From Prosthecobacter debontii (GTDB taxonomy: Bacteria > Verrucomicrobiota > Verrucomicrobiia > Verrucomicrobiales > Akkermansiaceae): a stretch of 64,000 bases of DNA. The stretch's first letter is position 1; the number at the start of each line of letters is the position of its first letter. Below, one piece after another: positions 1 to 10,846 of this stretch. The notes below the pieces were generated by a model. That model was not told the origin of the DNA. It did not search any database and was given only the letters and a program-made list of their open reading frames with translations. The stretch is taken from positions 1 through 64,000 of the forward strand of contig CAMAXN010000011.1 in assembly GCA_945862245.1 (NCBI GenBank), read 5' to 3'. Position numbers and translations under genes: made by a program.

Positions 1-2973
1 TACTGCCACACCGTCCGCTCGGCCAAGAAGATGATCGACCGCAAGACAACAGAGGTCTGGGACATCCTCGCGGAAGTCACCAAGGGTCATCCGATCCTGC
101 TGAACCGCGCTCCCACGCTTCACCGCCTTTCTATCCAGGCGTTCGAGCCGAAGCTCATCGAGGGCTCCGCGATCCGCGTCCATCCGCTCGTCTGCACCGC
201 CTACAACGCGGACTTCGACGGCGACCAGATGGCCGTCCACGTGCCGCTTTCAATCGAGGCCCAGATGGAGTGCCGCCAGCTCATGCTCGCGCCGAACAAC
301 ATCTTCTCGCCCGCGTCCGGACGCCCGATCACGGTTCCTTCGCAGGATATCATTCTCGGCACCTACTACCTCACTTGGGCCGGCATCCGCACCCAGGTGG
401 ACCGCGACAAGCAGGAGCACCTCCCTCTGTTCGAAAACTCCTCGGAAGTCGAGTTCGCCATCGCGTCGCGGAAAATCGATTACCACTCCTGGATCCGCAT
501 CCGCAACCAGGACTACGGCAAGGACACCCCGTACGGTGACAAAGACCTCAAGGTCATCGAAACCACCCCGGGCCGCGTCCGCTTCAACGAAATCTGGCCC
601 AAGGAAATCGGTTTCTACAACAAGACCGTCGGCAAGAAACAGATCGGTGACATCATCTGGCGCAGCACCCAGGTGGCGGGCAAAAAGGAAACGGTTGTCG
701 TCCTCGACAAGCTCAAGACCCTCGGTTTCATGGAAGCCATGCGCTCCGGCATCTCCATCGGGATCATCGACATGCTCATCCCCGAGGAGAAACCCGAGGT
801 CATCGCCAAGGCTTACGAGGAGGTCGAGAAGGTCTCCAAGCAATACCGCAACGGCGTCATCACCAACGGCGAGCGCTACCAGAAGGTAGTGGACATCTGG
901 ACCCAGGCCACCGACACCATCGCCAACGCCCTCTACCGCAAGATCGAGTATAACGAAGGCAAGAAGAAGGCTTCTCCGCTCTTCATGATGGTCGATTCCG
1001 GCGCGCGCGGCAACAAGTCCCAGATCAAGCAGCTCGGCGGCATGCGCGGCCTCATGGCCAAGCCCTCCGGCGAGATCATCGAGCGCCCCATCATCTCGAA
1101 CTTCCGCGAAGGCCTCTCCGTGCTGGAGTATTTCATCTCCACCCACGGCGCCCGCAAGGGTCTGTCCGACACCGCCCTGAAAACGGCGGACTCCGGATAC
1201 ATGACCCGCAAGCTCGTCGATGTCGCCCAGGACGTGATCGTTTTCCAACAGGATTGCGGCACCGCCAACGGCATCACCGTGGCAGCGATCTACGACGGCG
1301 ACGAGGAAGTTGCCTCGCTCTCCACCCGCGTCTATGGCCGCGTCTCTTGTGAGAAGGTCACCGATCCGATCACCGGTGAGGTCATCGTGAAAGTCGATGA
1401 CGTGATCTCTGAGACCCAGGCGAATGCGCTTGAGAAAATCGGCCATGAGAAGCTTAAGATCCGTTCCGTCCTCACCTGCGAGGCGGATCGCGGCTGCTGC
1501 GCGAACTGCTACGGCCTCAACCTCGCCACTGGCCTTCCGGTGAAGATCGGTGAGGCGGTCGGCATCATCGCCGCCCAGTCGATCGGCGAGCCGGGAACTC
1601 AGCTCACCATGCGGACTTTCCACGTCGGTGGTGTGGCCTCGGCGACTTTCAAGCAGCCCACGATCAAAGCGAAGAACAGCGGACGTCTCATCTACAAGGA
1701 TCTGCGCACTGTCCAGGACTCCGATGGTAACTGGGTCGTCCTCAACAAGAATGGCTCGATCTCCATCCGCGACAAGGGCGGTCTCGAGCTCGAGAGCCAC
1801 AGCATCATCATCGGTTCTGTCATCAAGGTGAAGGATGGCGAGGAAGCGAAGAAGAACGATATCATCGTCGAATGGGATCCCTACAACGTGCCGATTCTCA
1901 CCGAGAAGGCCGGCAAGGTTGAGTTCCGGGACATGATTTTGGGCATCACCGTCGCCGCCGAGGTGGATAAGGAAACCGGCAAGAAGGGAACCATGGTCAC
2001 CGAGCACAAGGAGGATCTCCATCCCCAGGTTTGCATCACCGATCCGAAAACCGGCGAGGTCATCATCAGCTACTCGATCCCTGTGGGAGCCCACCTTTCC
2101 GTCAAGGAAGGTGAGAAGGTCACCGGCGGCACGCAGCTTGCCAAGACCCCACGGAAAGTGGCACGCACCAAGGACATCACCGGCGGTCTGCCGCGTGTAG
2201 CCGAACTCTTCGAAGCGCGTAAACCTAAAGAGGCTTGCGTCATCTCCAAGATCGAGGGCGAGGTTTCCTTCGGCGGCAACGTCCGTGGTAAGAAAAAAGT
2301 CATTGTCACTGATCCCGTCACCGGCGAGCAGATCGATCACCTCGTCCCCATGGGCAAGCACATCATTGTCACCGAAGGCGACAAAGTGAAACGTGGCGAC
2401 CAGATCACGGAAGGTCCCGTTTCCCCCGAGGATCTCCTCGAGGCCTGCGGTGCCACCGAACTTCAGGAACACTTGGTCAACGAAGTGCAGTCCGTCTATC
2501 GCGTCCAGGGCGTGGAGATCAACGACAAGCACATCGAGGTCATCGTCCGCCAGATGCTCCGCAAGGTGAAAATCACCGAGCCGGGCGATGCCGATCAGTT
2601 CCTCTGGGGCGACCAGGTCGAGCGCACCACCTTCAAGAAGGTCAACGCCGAGATCATCGCCAACGGCGGCAAGCCTGCCGAGGGCGAGCCTGTCTTGCTT
2701 GGTATCACCAAGGCCTCGCTTGAGACCGATTCGTTCATCTCTGCCGCCTCCTTCCAGGACACCACTCGTGTCCTCACGGAAGCCGCGACCCTCGGACGAA
2801 TCGATTACCTCACCGGCTTCAAGGAAAACGTCATCATGGGACATCTAATCCCTGCTGGCACTGGCTTCCATCACCACCGTGACTCAGAATTTGAGTTCAC
2901 CGTAGAGGAACCAGAACCGATTATTGAGGAACGCGAAACTCTCGAAGAGGAGGAAGACGTGGTCTCTGCCTAA
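1..2973 (+). CDS. rpoC: RNA polymerase beta' subunit, 3' part (5' truncated by window edge)
   Basis: The frame is open from base 1, so about 990 residues of the C-terminal part of RpoC are visible. RpoC forms half of the active-site cleft of RNA polymerase. The absolutely conserved NADFDGDQM motif, which binds the catalytic Mg2+, is encoded at about 205-231. The second zinc-binding cluster ([11 protein letters not shown]) and the trigger-loop region ([16 protein letters not shown]) follow in order, and the C-terminal domain ends in an acidic tail rich in Glu. A strong terminator sits 17 bp after the stop, so rpoC is probably the last gene of its operon. The long minus-strand open frame under it is an artefact of codon bias. 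Confidence 0.98.
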   Translation, partial: YCHTVRSAKKMIDRKTTEVWDILAEVTKGHPILLNRAPTLHRLSIQAFEPKLIEGSAIRVHPLVCTAYNADFDGDQMAVHVPLSIEAQMECRQLMLAPNNIFSPASGRPITVPSQDIILGTYYLTWAGIRTQVDRDKQEHLPLFENSSEVEFAIASRKIDYHSWIRIRNQDYGKDTPYGDKDLKVIETTPGRVRFNEIWPKEIGFYNKTVGKKQIGDIIWRSTQVAGKKETVVVLDKLKTLGFMEAMRSGISIGIIDMLIPEEKPEVIAKAYEEVEKVSKQYRNGVITNGERYQKVVDIWTQATDTIANALYRKIEYNEGKKKASPLFMMVDSGARGNKSQIKQLGGMRGLMAKPSGEIIERPIISNFREGLSVLEYFISTHGARKGLSDTALKTADSGYMTRKLVDVAQDVIVFQQDCGTANGITVAAIYDGDEEVASLSTRVYGRVSCEKVTDPITGEVIVKVDDVISETQANALEKIGHEKLKIRSVLTCEADRGCCANCYGLNLATGLPVKIGEAVGIIAAQSIGEPGTQLTMRTFHVGGVASATFKQPTIKAKNSGRLIYKDLRTVQDSDGNWVVLNKNGSISIRDKGGLELESHSIIIGSVIKVKDGEEAKKNDIIVEWDPYNVPILTEKAGKVEFRDMILGITVAAEVDKETGKKGTMVTEHKEDLHPQVCITDPKTGEVIISYSIPVGAHLSVKEGEKVTGGTQLAKTPRKVARTKDITGGLPRVAELFEARKPKEACVISKIEGEVSFGGNVRGKKKVIVTDPVTGEQIDHLVPMGKHIIVTEGDKVKRGDQITEGPVSPEDLLEACGATELQEHLVNEVQSVYRVQGVEINDKHIEVIVRQMLRKVKITEPGDADQFLWGDQVERTTFKKVNAEIIANGGKPAEGEPVLLGITKASLETDSFISAASFQDTTRVLTEAATLGRIDYLTGFKENVIMGHLIPAGTGFHHHRDSEFEFTVEEPEPIIEERETLEEEEDVVSA

Positions 2974-2989
2974 TACGCTATAAATTCAC

Positions 2990-3024
2990 AAAACCCCGGT
3001 CATCACGAGATGGTCGGGGTTTTT
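2990..3024 (+). terminator. Rho-independent terminator of rpoC
   Basis: A 15-bp stem with two G-U pairs and an ACGA loop (AAAACCCCG at 2990-2998 pairs with CGGGGTTTT at 3015-3023). The 3' arm itself ends in a run of T. It lies directly behind the rpoC stop. Confidence 0.9.
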
Positions 3025-3043
3025 CGTCTTTTGGAAAGGAGAG

Positions 3044-3142
3044 TAGGCTTCAGCCTAGCGAGGGCCATGGACTTCAGCCCATTCTTCATTCTTTCGAAAG
3101 CCGCCGGGCTGAAGCCCGCGATCCTTGGTAGGCTGAAGCCTA
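3044..3142. repeat. Cluster of REP-like near-palindromes (TAGGCTGAAGCCTA family)
   Basis: Four related units lie in about 100 bp: TAGGCTTCAGCCTA (3044-3057), a partial CTTCAGCCC copy (3072-3080), GGGCTGAAGCCC (3106-3117) and TAGGCTGAAGCCTA (3129-3142). The first and last are reverse complements of each other and can fold the whole block into one hairpin. They look like an extragenic palindrome between rpoC and apt. Confidence 0.7.
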
Positions 3143-3205
3143 CGCTCCGTTGTTTTCCTGCCTATTCCCGCCTCAGTTCTTGCTCTGAGAGGCGGTTGGG
3201 ATAAA

Positions 3206-3223
3206 GCTCAAGCATGCTTGAGC
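3206..3223. promoter_or_regulatory. Perfect 18-bp palindrome over the apt start codon
   Basis: GCTCAAGCATGCTTGAGC is a perfect palindrome whose centre is the apt ATG (3214-3216). No clear Shine-Dalgarno sequence stands at normal distance in front of it. It could be an operator or an mRNA hairpin masking the start codon. Confidence 0.5.
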
Positions 3224-3732
3224 AATTGAGAAATGCGATACGGGACGTGGAGGATTTTCCGAAGGAGGGGATCGTGTTCAAGGATATCACACCCATCCTC
3301 GGGGACGGGGCGCTTTTCCGAGCATCCATCGACTTGCTCTGTGAGACGGCCGGAGGGGCGAAGGTGGACAAGGTGGTGGGGATCGATGCGCGTGGATTTA
3401 TTTTTGCGGCGGCGGTGGCGGATCGGCTCGGGGCGGGCTTTGTGCCGGTGAGGAAAAAAGGCAAGCTGCCGTGGCGGTGCAATGAGGAGGCTTACGCGCT
3501 GGAATACGGGGAGGCGATCGTTGAGATTCATGAGGACGCGGTAAAGCCGGGCGAAACTATCCTGCTCGTTGATGATCTCTTGGCAACTGGTGGGACGGCC
3601 GCTGCAGCGGTGAAACTCCTCGACGGCCTCGGCGCAGACATCGTGGCGGTATCCTTTTTGATCGAGCTTTCCTTCCTCGGCGGGCGCGGGAAACTCCCCG
3701 CCGATAAAGTGAAAGCCATCCTCCATTACTGA
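3214..3732 (+). CDS. apt: Adenine phosphoribosyltransferase
   Basis: A 172-aa type I phosphoribosyltransferase, full length for the family. It converts adenine and PRPP to AMP in purine salvage in the cytosol. The PRPP-binding loop ILLVDDLLATGGTA lies near residues 117-130, and the N-terminal FPKEGIVFKDITPIL and GIDARGFIF segments are typical of Apt. The start chosen is the ATG in the palindrome at 3206-3223. The gene follows the rpoC terminator and REP-like cluster, so it probably has its own promoter. Confidence 0.95.
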   Translation: MLEQLRNAIRDVEDFPKEGIVFKDITPILGDGALFRASIDLLCETAGGAKVDKVVGIDARGFIFAAAVADRLGAGFVPVRKKGKLPWRCNEEAYALEYGEAIVEIHEDAVKPGETILLVDDLLATGGTAAAAVKLLDGLGADIVAVSFLIELSFLGGRGKLPADKVKAILHY

Positions 3733-3750
3733 AGCAAGGCAGATGCACCA

Positions 3751-3790
3751 AGAAGAATAAAACCACGGATGAACTCGGATGAACACGGAT
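3751..3790 (+). repeat. Left 40-bp inverted repeat of the GxxExxY module
   Basis: This segment matches the reverse complement of 4240-4278 at about 34 of 40 positions. It holds the GGATGAAC(A/T)CGGATG type direct repeats and includes the start codon of the GxxExxY gene (3769). Confidence 0.8.
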
Positions 3791-4197
3791 TGAGATTTGA
3801 GGTGGAGACGGGTGCCATTGTCAGTTGTGCATTTGAGATTTTGAACACTTTGGGACACGGCCTTGTGGAGAAGCCTTACGAAAACTCGCTCTGCGTAGAG
3901 TTCGGATTGCGTGGCATCCCTTGCATCCAGCAGCCGCGTTTCGATGTTGTTTACAAAAATGTGAGGGTGGGGGAATACATCCCGGACTTGATCGCGTTCG
4001 GTTTTATCGTCGTCGATGCAAAAGTCATCGATCGCATCACGGATCATAAACTTGGCCAGATGCTCAATTACCTCAAAATTACGGGCCATCCCGTAGGCCT
4101 GATCCTGAATTTCAAGTGCGGTCGCCTCGAATGGAAGCGCGTCATCAACCACTTTTCCGAAGCAAGAGAACTACGGATGAACCCGGAAAAAATGTAA
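3769..4197 (+). CDS. GxxExxY family protein
   Basis: A 142-aa protein of the GxxExxY family (TIGR04256 type), molecular function unknown. The name-giving motif is G31-L-V-E34-K-P-Y37, followed by the conserved core YIPDLIAFGFIVVDAKVID and a C-terminal GLILNF. The VDAK strand resembles the core of PD-(D/E)XK-like folds, but this is only a resemblance. The start codon lies inside the left inverted repeat and the stop is 43 bp before the right one, so gene and repeats look like one module inserted between apt and pgi. Confidence 0.85.
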   Translation: MNSDEHGLRFEVETGAIVSCAFEILNTLGHGLVEKPYENSLCVEFGLRGIPCIQQPRFDVVYKNVRVGEYIPDLIAFGFIVVDAKVIDRITDHKLGQMLNYLKITGHPVGLILNFKCGRLEWKRVINHFSEARELRMNPEKM

Positions 4198-4239
4198 CAA
4201 GAATGGAAAATGGGCGGCGCAAGATCGGCTGCATCATCC

Positions 4240-4278
4240 ATCCGCGTTCATCCGCGTCCATCCGTGGTTCGTTCTTCT
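4240..4278 (-). repeat. Right 39-bp inverted repeat of the GxxExxY module
   Basis: Inverted partner of 3751-3790 with one gap and about five mismatches. The two arms enclose about 530 bp containing only the GxxExxY gene. I could not see a convincing target-site duplication outside the arms. Confidence 0.8.
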
Positions 4279-4304
4279 ATTAACGAACATTTACCCAAAA
4301 CAAT

Positions 4305-5849
4305 ATGAGCTGGAAAACCTACAACGAGAATTTGGTGCGATACGATGACCTTGGCTTCAGCCTGGATCTTTCCCTGATGGATCTGGACAATGCTTACACC
4401 GGCGCCCTTGGAGCAAAGGTGGACAAGGCCTTCGCCGATATGGTCGCGCTAGAAAACGGCGCGATCGCAAACCCGGATGAGGGGCGCATGGTCGGCCATT
4501 ATTGGCTGCGAAATGCGGATCTGGCGCCGACGCCTGAGCTGAAGGCGGCGATCACCGAACCGCTCAAGGCGCTGAAGGAATTCGTGGGAAAAGTGCACAC
4601 CGGTGCGGTGCGCGCGGCGAACGGCGGGTCATTCAAACAGATCCTGCTGATAGGCATTGGCGGTTCTGCGTTGGGACCCCAACTCGTTTCCCAAGCCATC
4701 GGCCAGAAGGCGAGGATGCCCATCGCATTTTTCGATAACACCGATCCGCAAGGTATCGACGATACGCTCGCTACATTGAACCTTGAGGAAACTTTGATAC
4801 TCGTGATCTCGAAATCCGGCGGTACGCCTGAGACGCGCAACGGGATGCTAGAGGCGAAAGCCGCGTTCGAGATAGCGGGTATCGATTTTTGGAAACATGC
4901 GGTCGCGGTAACTGGTATCGGATCCAAGCTCGACAAGTTCGCGACGGAGCAGGGATTCATCGCGCGCTTCCCGATGGATGACTGGGTCGGCGGGCGCACC
5001 TCCGTGCTTTCTACCGTCGGACTCGTCCCCGCTGCATTACAAGGTCTCGACATCGACAGCATGCTCGCTGGCGCGGCTGCGATGGATGAGAAAACTCGGG
5101 TTCACGACGCCGAAAAAAACGTGGCGATGCGGCTCGCCATCGCTTGGCACAAGGCGACGAACGGCAAGGGTGAGAAGGATATGGTCGTTCTACCTTACAA
5201 GGATTCGCTGGTGCTGTTTTCCAAATACCTCCAGCAGCTCGTCATGGAATCGCTCGGCAAGGAGAAGGATCTCGATGGCAATATCGTGAACCAAGGCATC
5301 GCCGTTTATGGAAACAAGGGCTCCACCGACCAGCACGCTTACGTTCAGCAACTCCGCGACGGGGTTAATAATTTCTTCGCGTGCTTCATTGAGGTGCGCT
5401 GCGGACGGAAGGGAAAATCCATCGAGGTCGATCCCGGCAACACCAGCCAGGACTACCTGCAAGGCTTCCTGCGCGGCACCCGCAGCGCGCTTTATGACAG
5501 CGGGCGCAATTCACTCACAATCTCGATCCGCGAGGTCTCGCCTTTCAACCTCGGCCTGCTCATCGCGTTGTTCGAGCGAACGGTTTCCTTCTACGCCTCC
5601 CTCGTGAATATTAACGCCTACCACCAGCCAGGCGTCGAGGCGGGGAAAGCCGCTGCCGTAACCTTTCTCAATCTACTCGGGCAGGTTCGCAGCCGTCTCG
5701 TTTCCGAAGCGAAAACGGCGGAGCAAGTCGCCTTCGAGGTCGATGCTGATCCCGAGGCTGTCTACCACTGCCTAGTCCACCTCGCTAACAACGGCGAAGC
5801 ACAGATATCCATCGGAAAAAATCCAGCGGATGATTTGTTTCAGCTTTGA
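4305..5849 (+). CDS. pgi: Glucose-6-phosphate isomerase
   Basis: A 514-aa phosphoglucose isomerase that interconverts glucose-6-phosphate and fructose-6-phosphate in cytosolic glycolysis/gluconeogenesis. SIS-type sugar-phosphate-binding segments are clear: ILLIGIGGSALGPQLV, VISKSGGTPETRN and the GNKGSTDQHAYVQQLRDG block that carries the PGI signature. The length suits the shorter bacterial form. The ATG follows the right arm of the GxxExxY repeat by 26 bp. Confidence 0.96.
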   Translation: MSWKTYNENLVRYDDLGFSLDLSLMDLDNAYTGALGAKVDKAFADMVALENGAIANPDEGRMVGHYWLRNADLAPTPELKAAITEPLKALKEFVGKVHTGAVRAANGGSFKQILLIGIGGSALGPQLVSQAIGQKARMPIAFFDNTDPQGIDDTLATLNLEETLILVISKSGGTPETRNGMLEAKAAFEIAGIDFWKHAVAVTGIGSKLDKFATEQGFIARFPMDDWVGGRTSVLSTVGLVPAALQGLDIDSMLAGAAAMDEKTRVHDAEKNVAMRLAIAWHKATNGKGEKDMVVLPYKDSLVLFSKYLQQLVMESLGKEKDLDGNIVNQGIAVYGNKGSTDQHAYVQQLRDGVNNFFACFIEVRCGRKGKSIEVDPGNTSQDYLQGFLRGTRSALYDSGRNSLTISIREVSPFNLGLLIALFERTVSFYASLVNINAYHQPGVEAGKAAAVTFLNLLGQVRSRLVSEAKTAEQVAFEVDADPEAVYHCLVHLANNGEAQISIGKNPADDLFQL

Positions 5850-5856
5850 TAGTTAG

Positions 5857-5877
5857 GATCACCTCGATTAGGTGATC
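5857..5877. terminator. Stem-loop after pgi
   Basis: An 8-bp perfect stem GATCACCT / AGGTGATC with a 5-base loop starts 8 bp after the pgi stop. It lacks a good T-run, so termination is only possible. Confidence 0.35.
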
Positions 5878-5961
5878 GCCCTTAACTTCGGTCGTTTCGG
5901 CGAATCGACCCTACCTCAAGTTTAAGGTTTCAACTCACGGTATCCGGGATATTTTCCGGGT

Positions 5962-6354
5962 GTGGAGATCATCGGCATAACGGAGAAGGCGAGGAAGGAA
6001 CTCGGTACTTTGCTCGAAAGCAAGGCCGCTTCCCTGACGGCGGGCTTGCGGCTCGGGGTTAGCAAGGGGGGGTGTGCTGGCTGGCAGTATGAGATGAAAG
6101 TGGCAGAACCAGAGGCGGGCGACGAAATCGTCCAACTGGGTGCAGCGCGGGTGATCGTAGCGGCGGACAGTCTCGACAAATTACGCGGTTGCGAGGTGGA
6201 TTTTTCCGATGACCTAACTGATGCGGGATTTAAGATTCATAATCCCAAAGCACGTCGTGCCTGTGGCTGCGGGACATCCTTCGAGCCAGAGGATGAGCCG
6301 GAAGTTTTGGGGGTGGAGGATGGCGAAGTCTGCGGCGGGGGAGGCGCGGCCTGA
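5962..6354 (+). CDS. HesB/IscA/ErpA-type iron-sulfur cluster assembly protein
   Basis: A 130-aa A-type Fe-S carrier. The three conserved cysteines are present as GGC38AG and C101-G-C103-G, the usual spacing. Such proteins hold and pass on [2Fe-2S]/[4Fe-4S] clusters in the cytosol. The start is GTG. A 25-residue acidic and Gly-rich tail with one extra Cys extends beyond the CGCG motif and is not part of the usual family core. The stop overlaps the next gene (TGATG), so the two are translationally coupled. Confidence 0.88.
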   Translation: MEIIGITEKARKELGTLLESKAASLTAGLRLGVSKGGCAGWQYEMKVAEPEAGDEIVQLGAARVIVAADSLDKLRGCEVDFSDDLTDAGFKIHNPKARRACGCGTSFEPEDEPEVLGVEDGEVCGGGGAA

Positions 6355-7115
6355 TGATCTCTGCGGCGCATATGCCGAAGAAAAAGGAAGTTGAGGAGGA
6401 TCTGCCGCGCAAGCCCGCCTACTTCTGGTGGTTACTTGCGAATACACTGGCGCTTTGTTTCGCCATCGTAAGTTGGGCGGTCTGTCTGAATGTCTTCGGC
6501 AACCCGGAGGTTCCCCGCAATTATCGGATACTAAAAAAACTAGACCGTTTGCCTGAGTTGCGCCGTTACACCGTGCTCGACGTGCCGAATGGAAATGCCC
6601 TATCCGCCAGTGAACTTTACGCAAAATACTTCGGTCTCGATGAGTCAAAGCACCATCGCCTAAATTCTCTGCTGATGCGCAACTACATGCGGAACTTTAG
6701 AAAGAACCTGCTACTTACATACGTCGAGGGCGAGTATCAGGTGATGGACTCGCGCAAACTCGACAAAGTTGACTTTTTATATCCCGGCTTCGCGATCCGG
6801 GCGCAGGCCTTGGTGCGAGCGGACGAGTTTACCCAGTCAGTAGATTTCCCCGTAGTGATTGAATACATTTTTCCGACAAAGGATACCGATGCTACCGATC
6901 TTTTTAGCGTAGGCGATGTGCTCGAGGTGAACAAGAATCCGAATTGCGCCGCTGTGGTGTACGTTTCCAAAACGGTGGCCGATGATGAGCCTGCCTTACT
7001 TCTCACGGTGATCCCCATTGCGTACGGGCCTTACCGGGTAGGTGCCGCGAGATCATTTTCTATCGAGCCACCAACGGAATTGAATCCCTCTAAAGGTTTG
7101 CCAGTATGGAAGTAA
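6354..7115 (+). CDS. Conserved hypothetical membrane-anchored protein
   Basis: A 253-aa protein of unknown function. Residues 1-20 are charged and cytosolic, one transmembrane helix spans about 24-47 (FWWLLANTLALCFAIVSWAV), and the remaining 200 residues are predicted extracytoplasmic and mixed alpha/beta. The ATG overlaps the stop of the IscA-like gene; an alternative ATG six codons in (6372) is also possible. I do not recognise a named domain. Co-translation with an Fe-S carrier suggests a linked role but does not show one. Confidence 0.75.
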   Translation: MISAAHMPKKKEVEEDLPRKPAYFWWLLANTLALCFAIVSWAVCLNVFGNPEVPRNYRILKKLDRLPELRRYTVLDVPNGNALSASELYAKYFGLDESKHHRLNSLLMRNYMRNFRKNLLLTYVEGEYQVMDSRKLDKVDFLYPGFAIRAQALVRADEFTQSVDFPVVIEYIFPTKDTDATDLFSVGDVLEVNKNPNCAAVVYVSKTVADDEPALLLTVIPIAYGPYRVGAARSFSIEPPTELNPSKGLPVWK

Positions 7116-7161
7116 TTTAATGATTGGGTTATATTGCTGAAATGCCCCGACCAAAGATAGG

Positions 7162-8205
<1,044 letters not shown>

Positions 8206-8302
8206 GGTAGGAAGGGGTTTGGTTGATGCGTGCAAGGTTTTGCGGAGATGGCGGAGGAGGCAAGGTTGCATTTACTGCACGGCGGGATAAGCTTGCTATT
8301 AC

Positions 8303-10483
8303 GTGCCAATTAATCAACTGCCACCGAAAAAATCCTGCTGCGGCTGTAACCCGCAAACAGAGGAGGTGAAACCCTCTTTCAGCTCGAGGTATTTCTGCTC
8401 GATGTGCCCCGGTGTAGAGTCGGACATACCCGACGATTGCCCAAAATGCGGCATGGGACTGGAGCGCAACCCATTGCTAGCAGATAACGGCGAAGATCCC
8501 GAATTCCGCGTGCTGATACGTAAGTTCTGGATCGCCGCCGCACTCACGCTGCCAGTGTTTTTTCTTGCGATGGGGCACATGATTCCGGATGTGTATTTCC
8601 GCAAGGACATCACGAAATGGATCGAGTTCATCCTAACGATTCCGGTAGTTTTTTGGGCGGGCGGGATGTTTTTCATGAAGGCATGGGTTTCCCTGAAAAC
8701 ATGGAAACTCAACATGTTCACGCTCATCGCTACGGGTGTAGGCGCGGCATTCCTCTACAGCACAGTGGCAGTTTTCACTCCCAGTGTGTTCCCCGAATCT
8801 TTCAAGGAGCACGGCGAGGTTGGCCTCTACTTTGAGGCGGCGGCAGTGATTACGGTGTTTGTTCTTCTCGGTCAGTTGTTAGAGTCGAGCGCGCGCGCGC
8901 GCACTGGCGAAGCCATCCAATTGCTTATCGGGCTTGCCGCAAAAACCGCCCATCGCTTGCGTGATGGCAATGAGGAGGACGTGCCTGTCAATGAGATCGC
9001 AGTGGGCGATCATCTGCGCGTGCGTCCCGGCGAGAAAGTTCCCATCGACGGCACAATCACTGAAGGCGGCGGCAACCTCGATGAATCCATGATCACCGGC
9101 GAGCCTATGCCGGTTATGAAAAAGGAAGGCGACCCCGTGATCGGTGCGACCCTGAACCAGAACGAAAGTTTCGTGATGCGCGCGGAAAAAATCGGCAGCG
9201 ACACCCTGCTCTCGCAAATCGTCCGCATGGTTGCGGAAGCCCAGCGCAGCCGAGCACCGATTCAAAAAGTCGCTGATACGGTGGCGGGCTGGTTTGTGCC
9301 CATCGTAGTCGCCGCGGCGGTGGTCACATGTTTCGTGTGGGTGGTCTATGGCCCCACGCCAGCCATGGCCTTCGCCTTGGTCAACGCTGTTTCTGTGCTC
9401 ATTATTGCCTGTCCCTGCGCGCTCGGGTTGGCGACGCCGATGTCAATCATGGTTGGAGTTGGACGCGCGGCGAGCATGGGAATTCTCGTGAAAAACGCGG
9501 ACGCCATTGAGCTGGCGGAGAAAGTCACTCATTTAGTCACAGATAAGACTGGCACACTCACCACAGGAAAACCGCGAGTCACAGATATCATCCCTGCATC
9601 CGGCTACGAAAACGATGTCCTGCTACGGTTCGTCGCTTCCGTTGAGTCGCCCAGCGAACATCCACTCGCTCGCGCGATAAACGATGCCGCGCAGGAAGCC
9701 CACATCGAACTTTTCCCCATCACTGGTTTCGAATCTATCACGGCGGCTGGCGTTTCGGGCAGCGTGGATGGGAAAGTTGTGCTGGTAGGGAAATCTTCAT
9801 TCCTCGCCCAACGCGGCGTCATTATACCTGACGATTGGGAACAGCGGGCCGAGGTCTTGCGGAAAAAAGCTAGGACGGTTGTTTGGGTGAGTGTCGGCAA
9901 CGAACTGGCGGGCATCATCGCAATTGCGGATCCGATTAAGGCAACAAGCGCGGAAGCGATCCGCAAGTTGCACGGGATGGGTTTAAAAGTCATCATGTGC
10001 AGCGGCGATAACCGCGCGACCGCCGAAGCCGTCGCCCGGGAGCTTGGGATCGACGAAGTCCACGCCGAGGTTATGCCACAGGATAAGATCGACCTCGTCC
10101 GCAAGCTCAAGCAACAGGGAGCCGTCGTCGCCATGGCGGGCGACGGGATCAACGACGCTCCTGCCTTGGCCGCAGCGGATGTTGGCATAGCGATGGGCAC
10201 GGGTTCTGACGTCGCTATCGGCAGCGCATCCGTCACCCTTGTAAAAGGCGATCTTCTAGCCATCGCAAAAACCATCTTCCTAAGTCGAGCTGTGATGACC
10301 AATATCCGCCAAAACCTTTTTTTCGCCCTCATCTATAACGCCCTCGGCGTCCCCATCGCTGCTGGAATATTATATCCGTTCTGCGGACTCCTCCTCAGTC
10401 CGATGATCGCAGGCGCAGCAATGAGTTTCTCCTCTGTTTGTGTGATCCTCAACGCCCTACGTTTGCGAAAAAAGGGGATCTGA
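8303..10483 (+). CDS. copA: Copper-type P1B heavy-metal ATPase
   Basis: A 726-aa P-type ATPase, probably exporting Cu(I). The N-terminus has CCGC and then a heavy-metal-binding domain (YFCSMCPGV...CPKCGMGLE) instead of the usual CxxC HMA domain. Eight transmembrane helices can be traced. The metal site C370-P-C372 is in helix 6, the phosphorylated Asp is D414 in DKTGT, and TGEP, the [10 protein letters not shown] hinge, and YN and MSFSS in the last two helices match the Cu+ subgroup. The start is GTG. It is transcribed alone, divergent from the oxidoreductase. Confidence 0.95.
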   Translation: MPINQLPPKKSCCGCNPQTEEVKPSFSSRYFCSMCPGVESDIPDDCPKCGMGLERNPLLADNGEDPEFRVLIRKFWIAAALTLPVFFLAMGHMIPDVYFRKDITKWIEFILTIPVVFWAGGMFFMKAWVSLKTWKLNMFTLIATGVGAAFLYSTVAVFTPSVFPESFKEHGEVGLYFEAAAVITVFVLLGQLLESSARARTGEAIQLLIGLAAKTAHRLRDGNEEDVPVNEIAVGDHLRVRPGEKVPIDGTITEGGGNLDESMITGEPMPVMKKEGDPVIGATLNQNESFVMRAEKIGSDTLLSQIVRMVAEAQRSRAPIQKVADTVAGWFVPIVVAAAVVTCFVWVVYGPTPAMAFALVNAVSVLIIACPCALGLATPMSIMVGVGRAASMGILVKNADAIELAEKVTHLVTDKTGTLTTGKPRVTDIIPASGYENDVLLRFVASVESPSEHPLARAINDAAQEAHIELFPITGFESITAAGVSGSVDGKVVLVGKSSFLAQRGVIIPDDWEQRAEVLRKKARTVVWVSVGNELAGIIAIADPIKATSAEAIRKLHGMGLKVIMCSGDNRATAEAVARELGIDEVHAEVMPQDKIDLVRKLKQQGAVVAMAGDGINDAPALAAADVGIAMGTGSDVAIGSASVTLVKGDLLAIAKTIFLSRAVMTNIRQNLFFALIYNALGVPIAAGILYPFCGLLLSPMIAGAAMSFSSVCVILNALRLRKKGI

Positions 10484-10846
10484 TTTCGGTATACTGAGTG
10501 GATAGCGTTCGGGGCCATCCTGTCTATCCGGGGTTGTTTTTTCTAAACTGAACGAATGAAAGTGTGGAAATTTCATTCTTGCATCGGAGTGAGTGATGAG
10601 GCTATTTATTAATAGTGATTAGCCCATGCCCCTAACAAGGCGACATGGCACAAGCCTATGATTTCCTTGGAACGCAAGCCCGCCCCTATCACCACCGGAT
10701 CTTTTGTCCGGTGCGGGTTCCTCGTCTCTTTTCCATGACTTGTCGTTCCATGTCTTCCCACATTCTCCCGACGGCTCGGATCCGCGCGGCGCAATCGCCG
10801 ACATTTGGTTCCAGTCGACAATCAAAAACACGCAAAGGATAAAGCC
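10484..10846. other. Intergenic leader between copA and infC with hairpins
   Basis: No gene seen. A GGATAG/CTATCC stem (10500-10529) followed by a T-rich tract may end copA. A CACCGGA/TCCGGTG hairpin (10693-10713) lies in the infC leader and could be regulatory. The rest shows nothing I can name. Confidence 0.4.
10834..10839 (+). promoter_or_regulatory. Shine-Dalgarno of infC that points to an AUA start
   Basis: AAAGGA stands 7 bases before ATA at 10847, in the infC frame. The only upstream canonical-type start in frame (TTG at 10805) has no ribosome-binding sequence. The first in-frame ATG (10889) has none either. Confidence 0.65.

Noticed and set aside
250..2844. 864-codon open frame on the minus strand
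   Set aside because: It lies entirely under rpoC; its Asp/Leu/Gly-rich translation is the mirror of rpoC codon bias.
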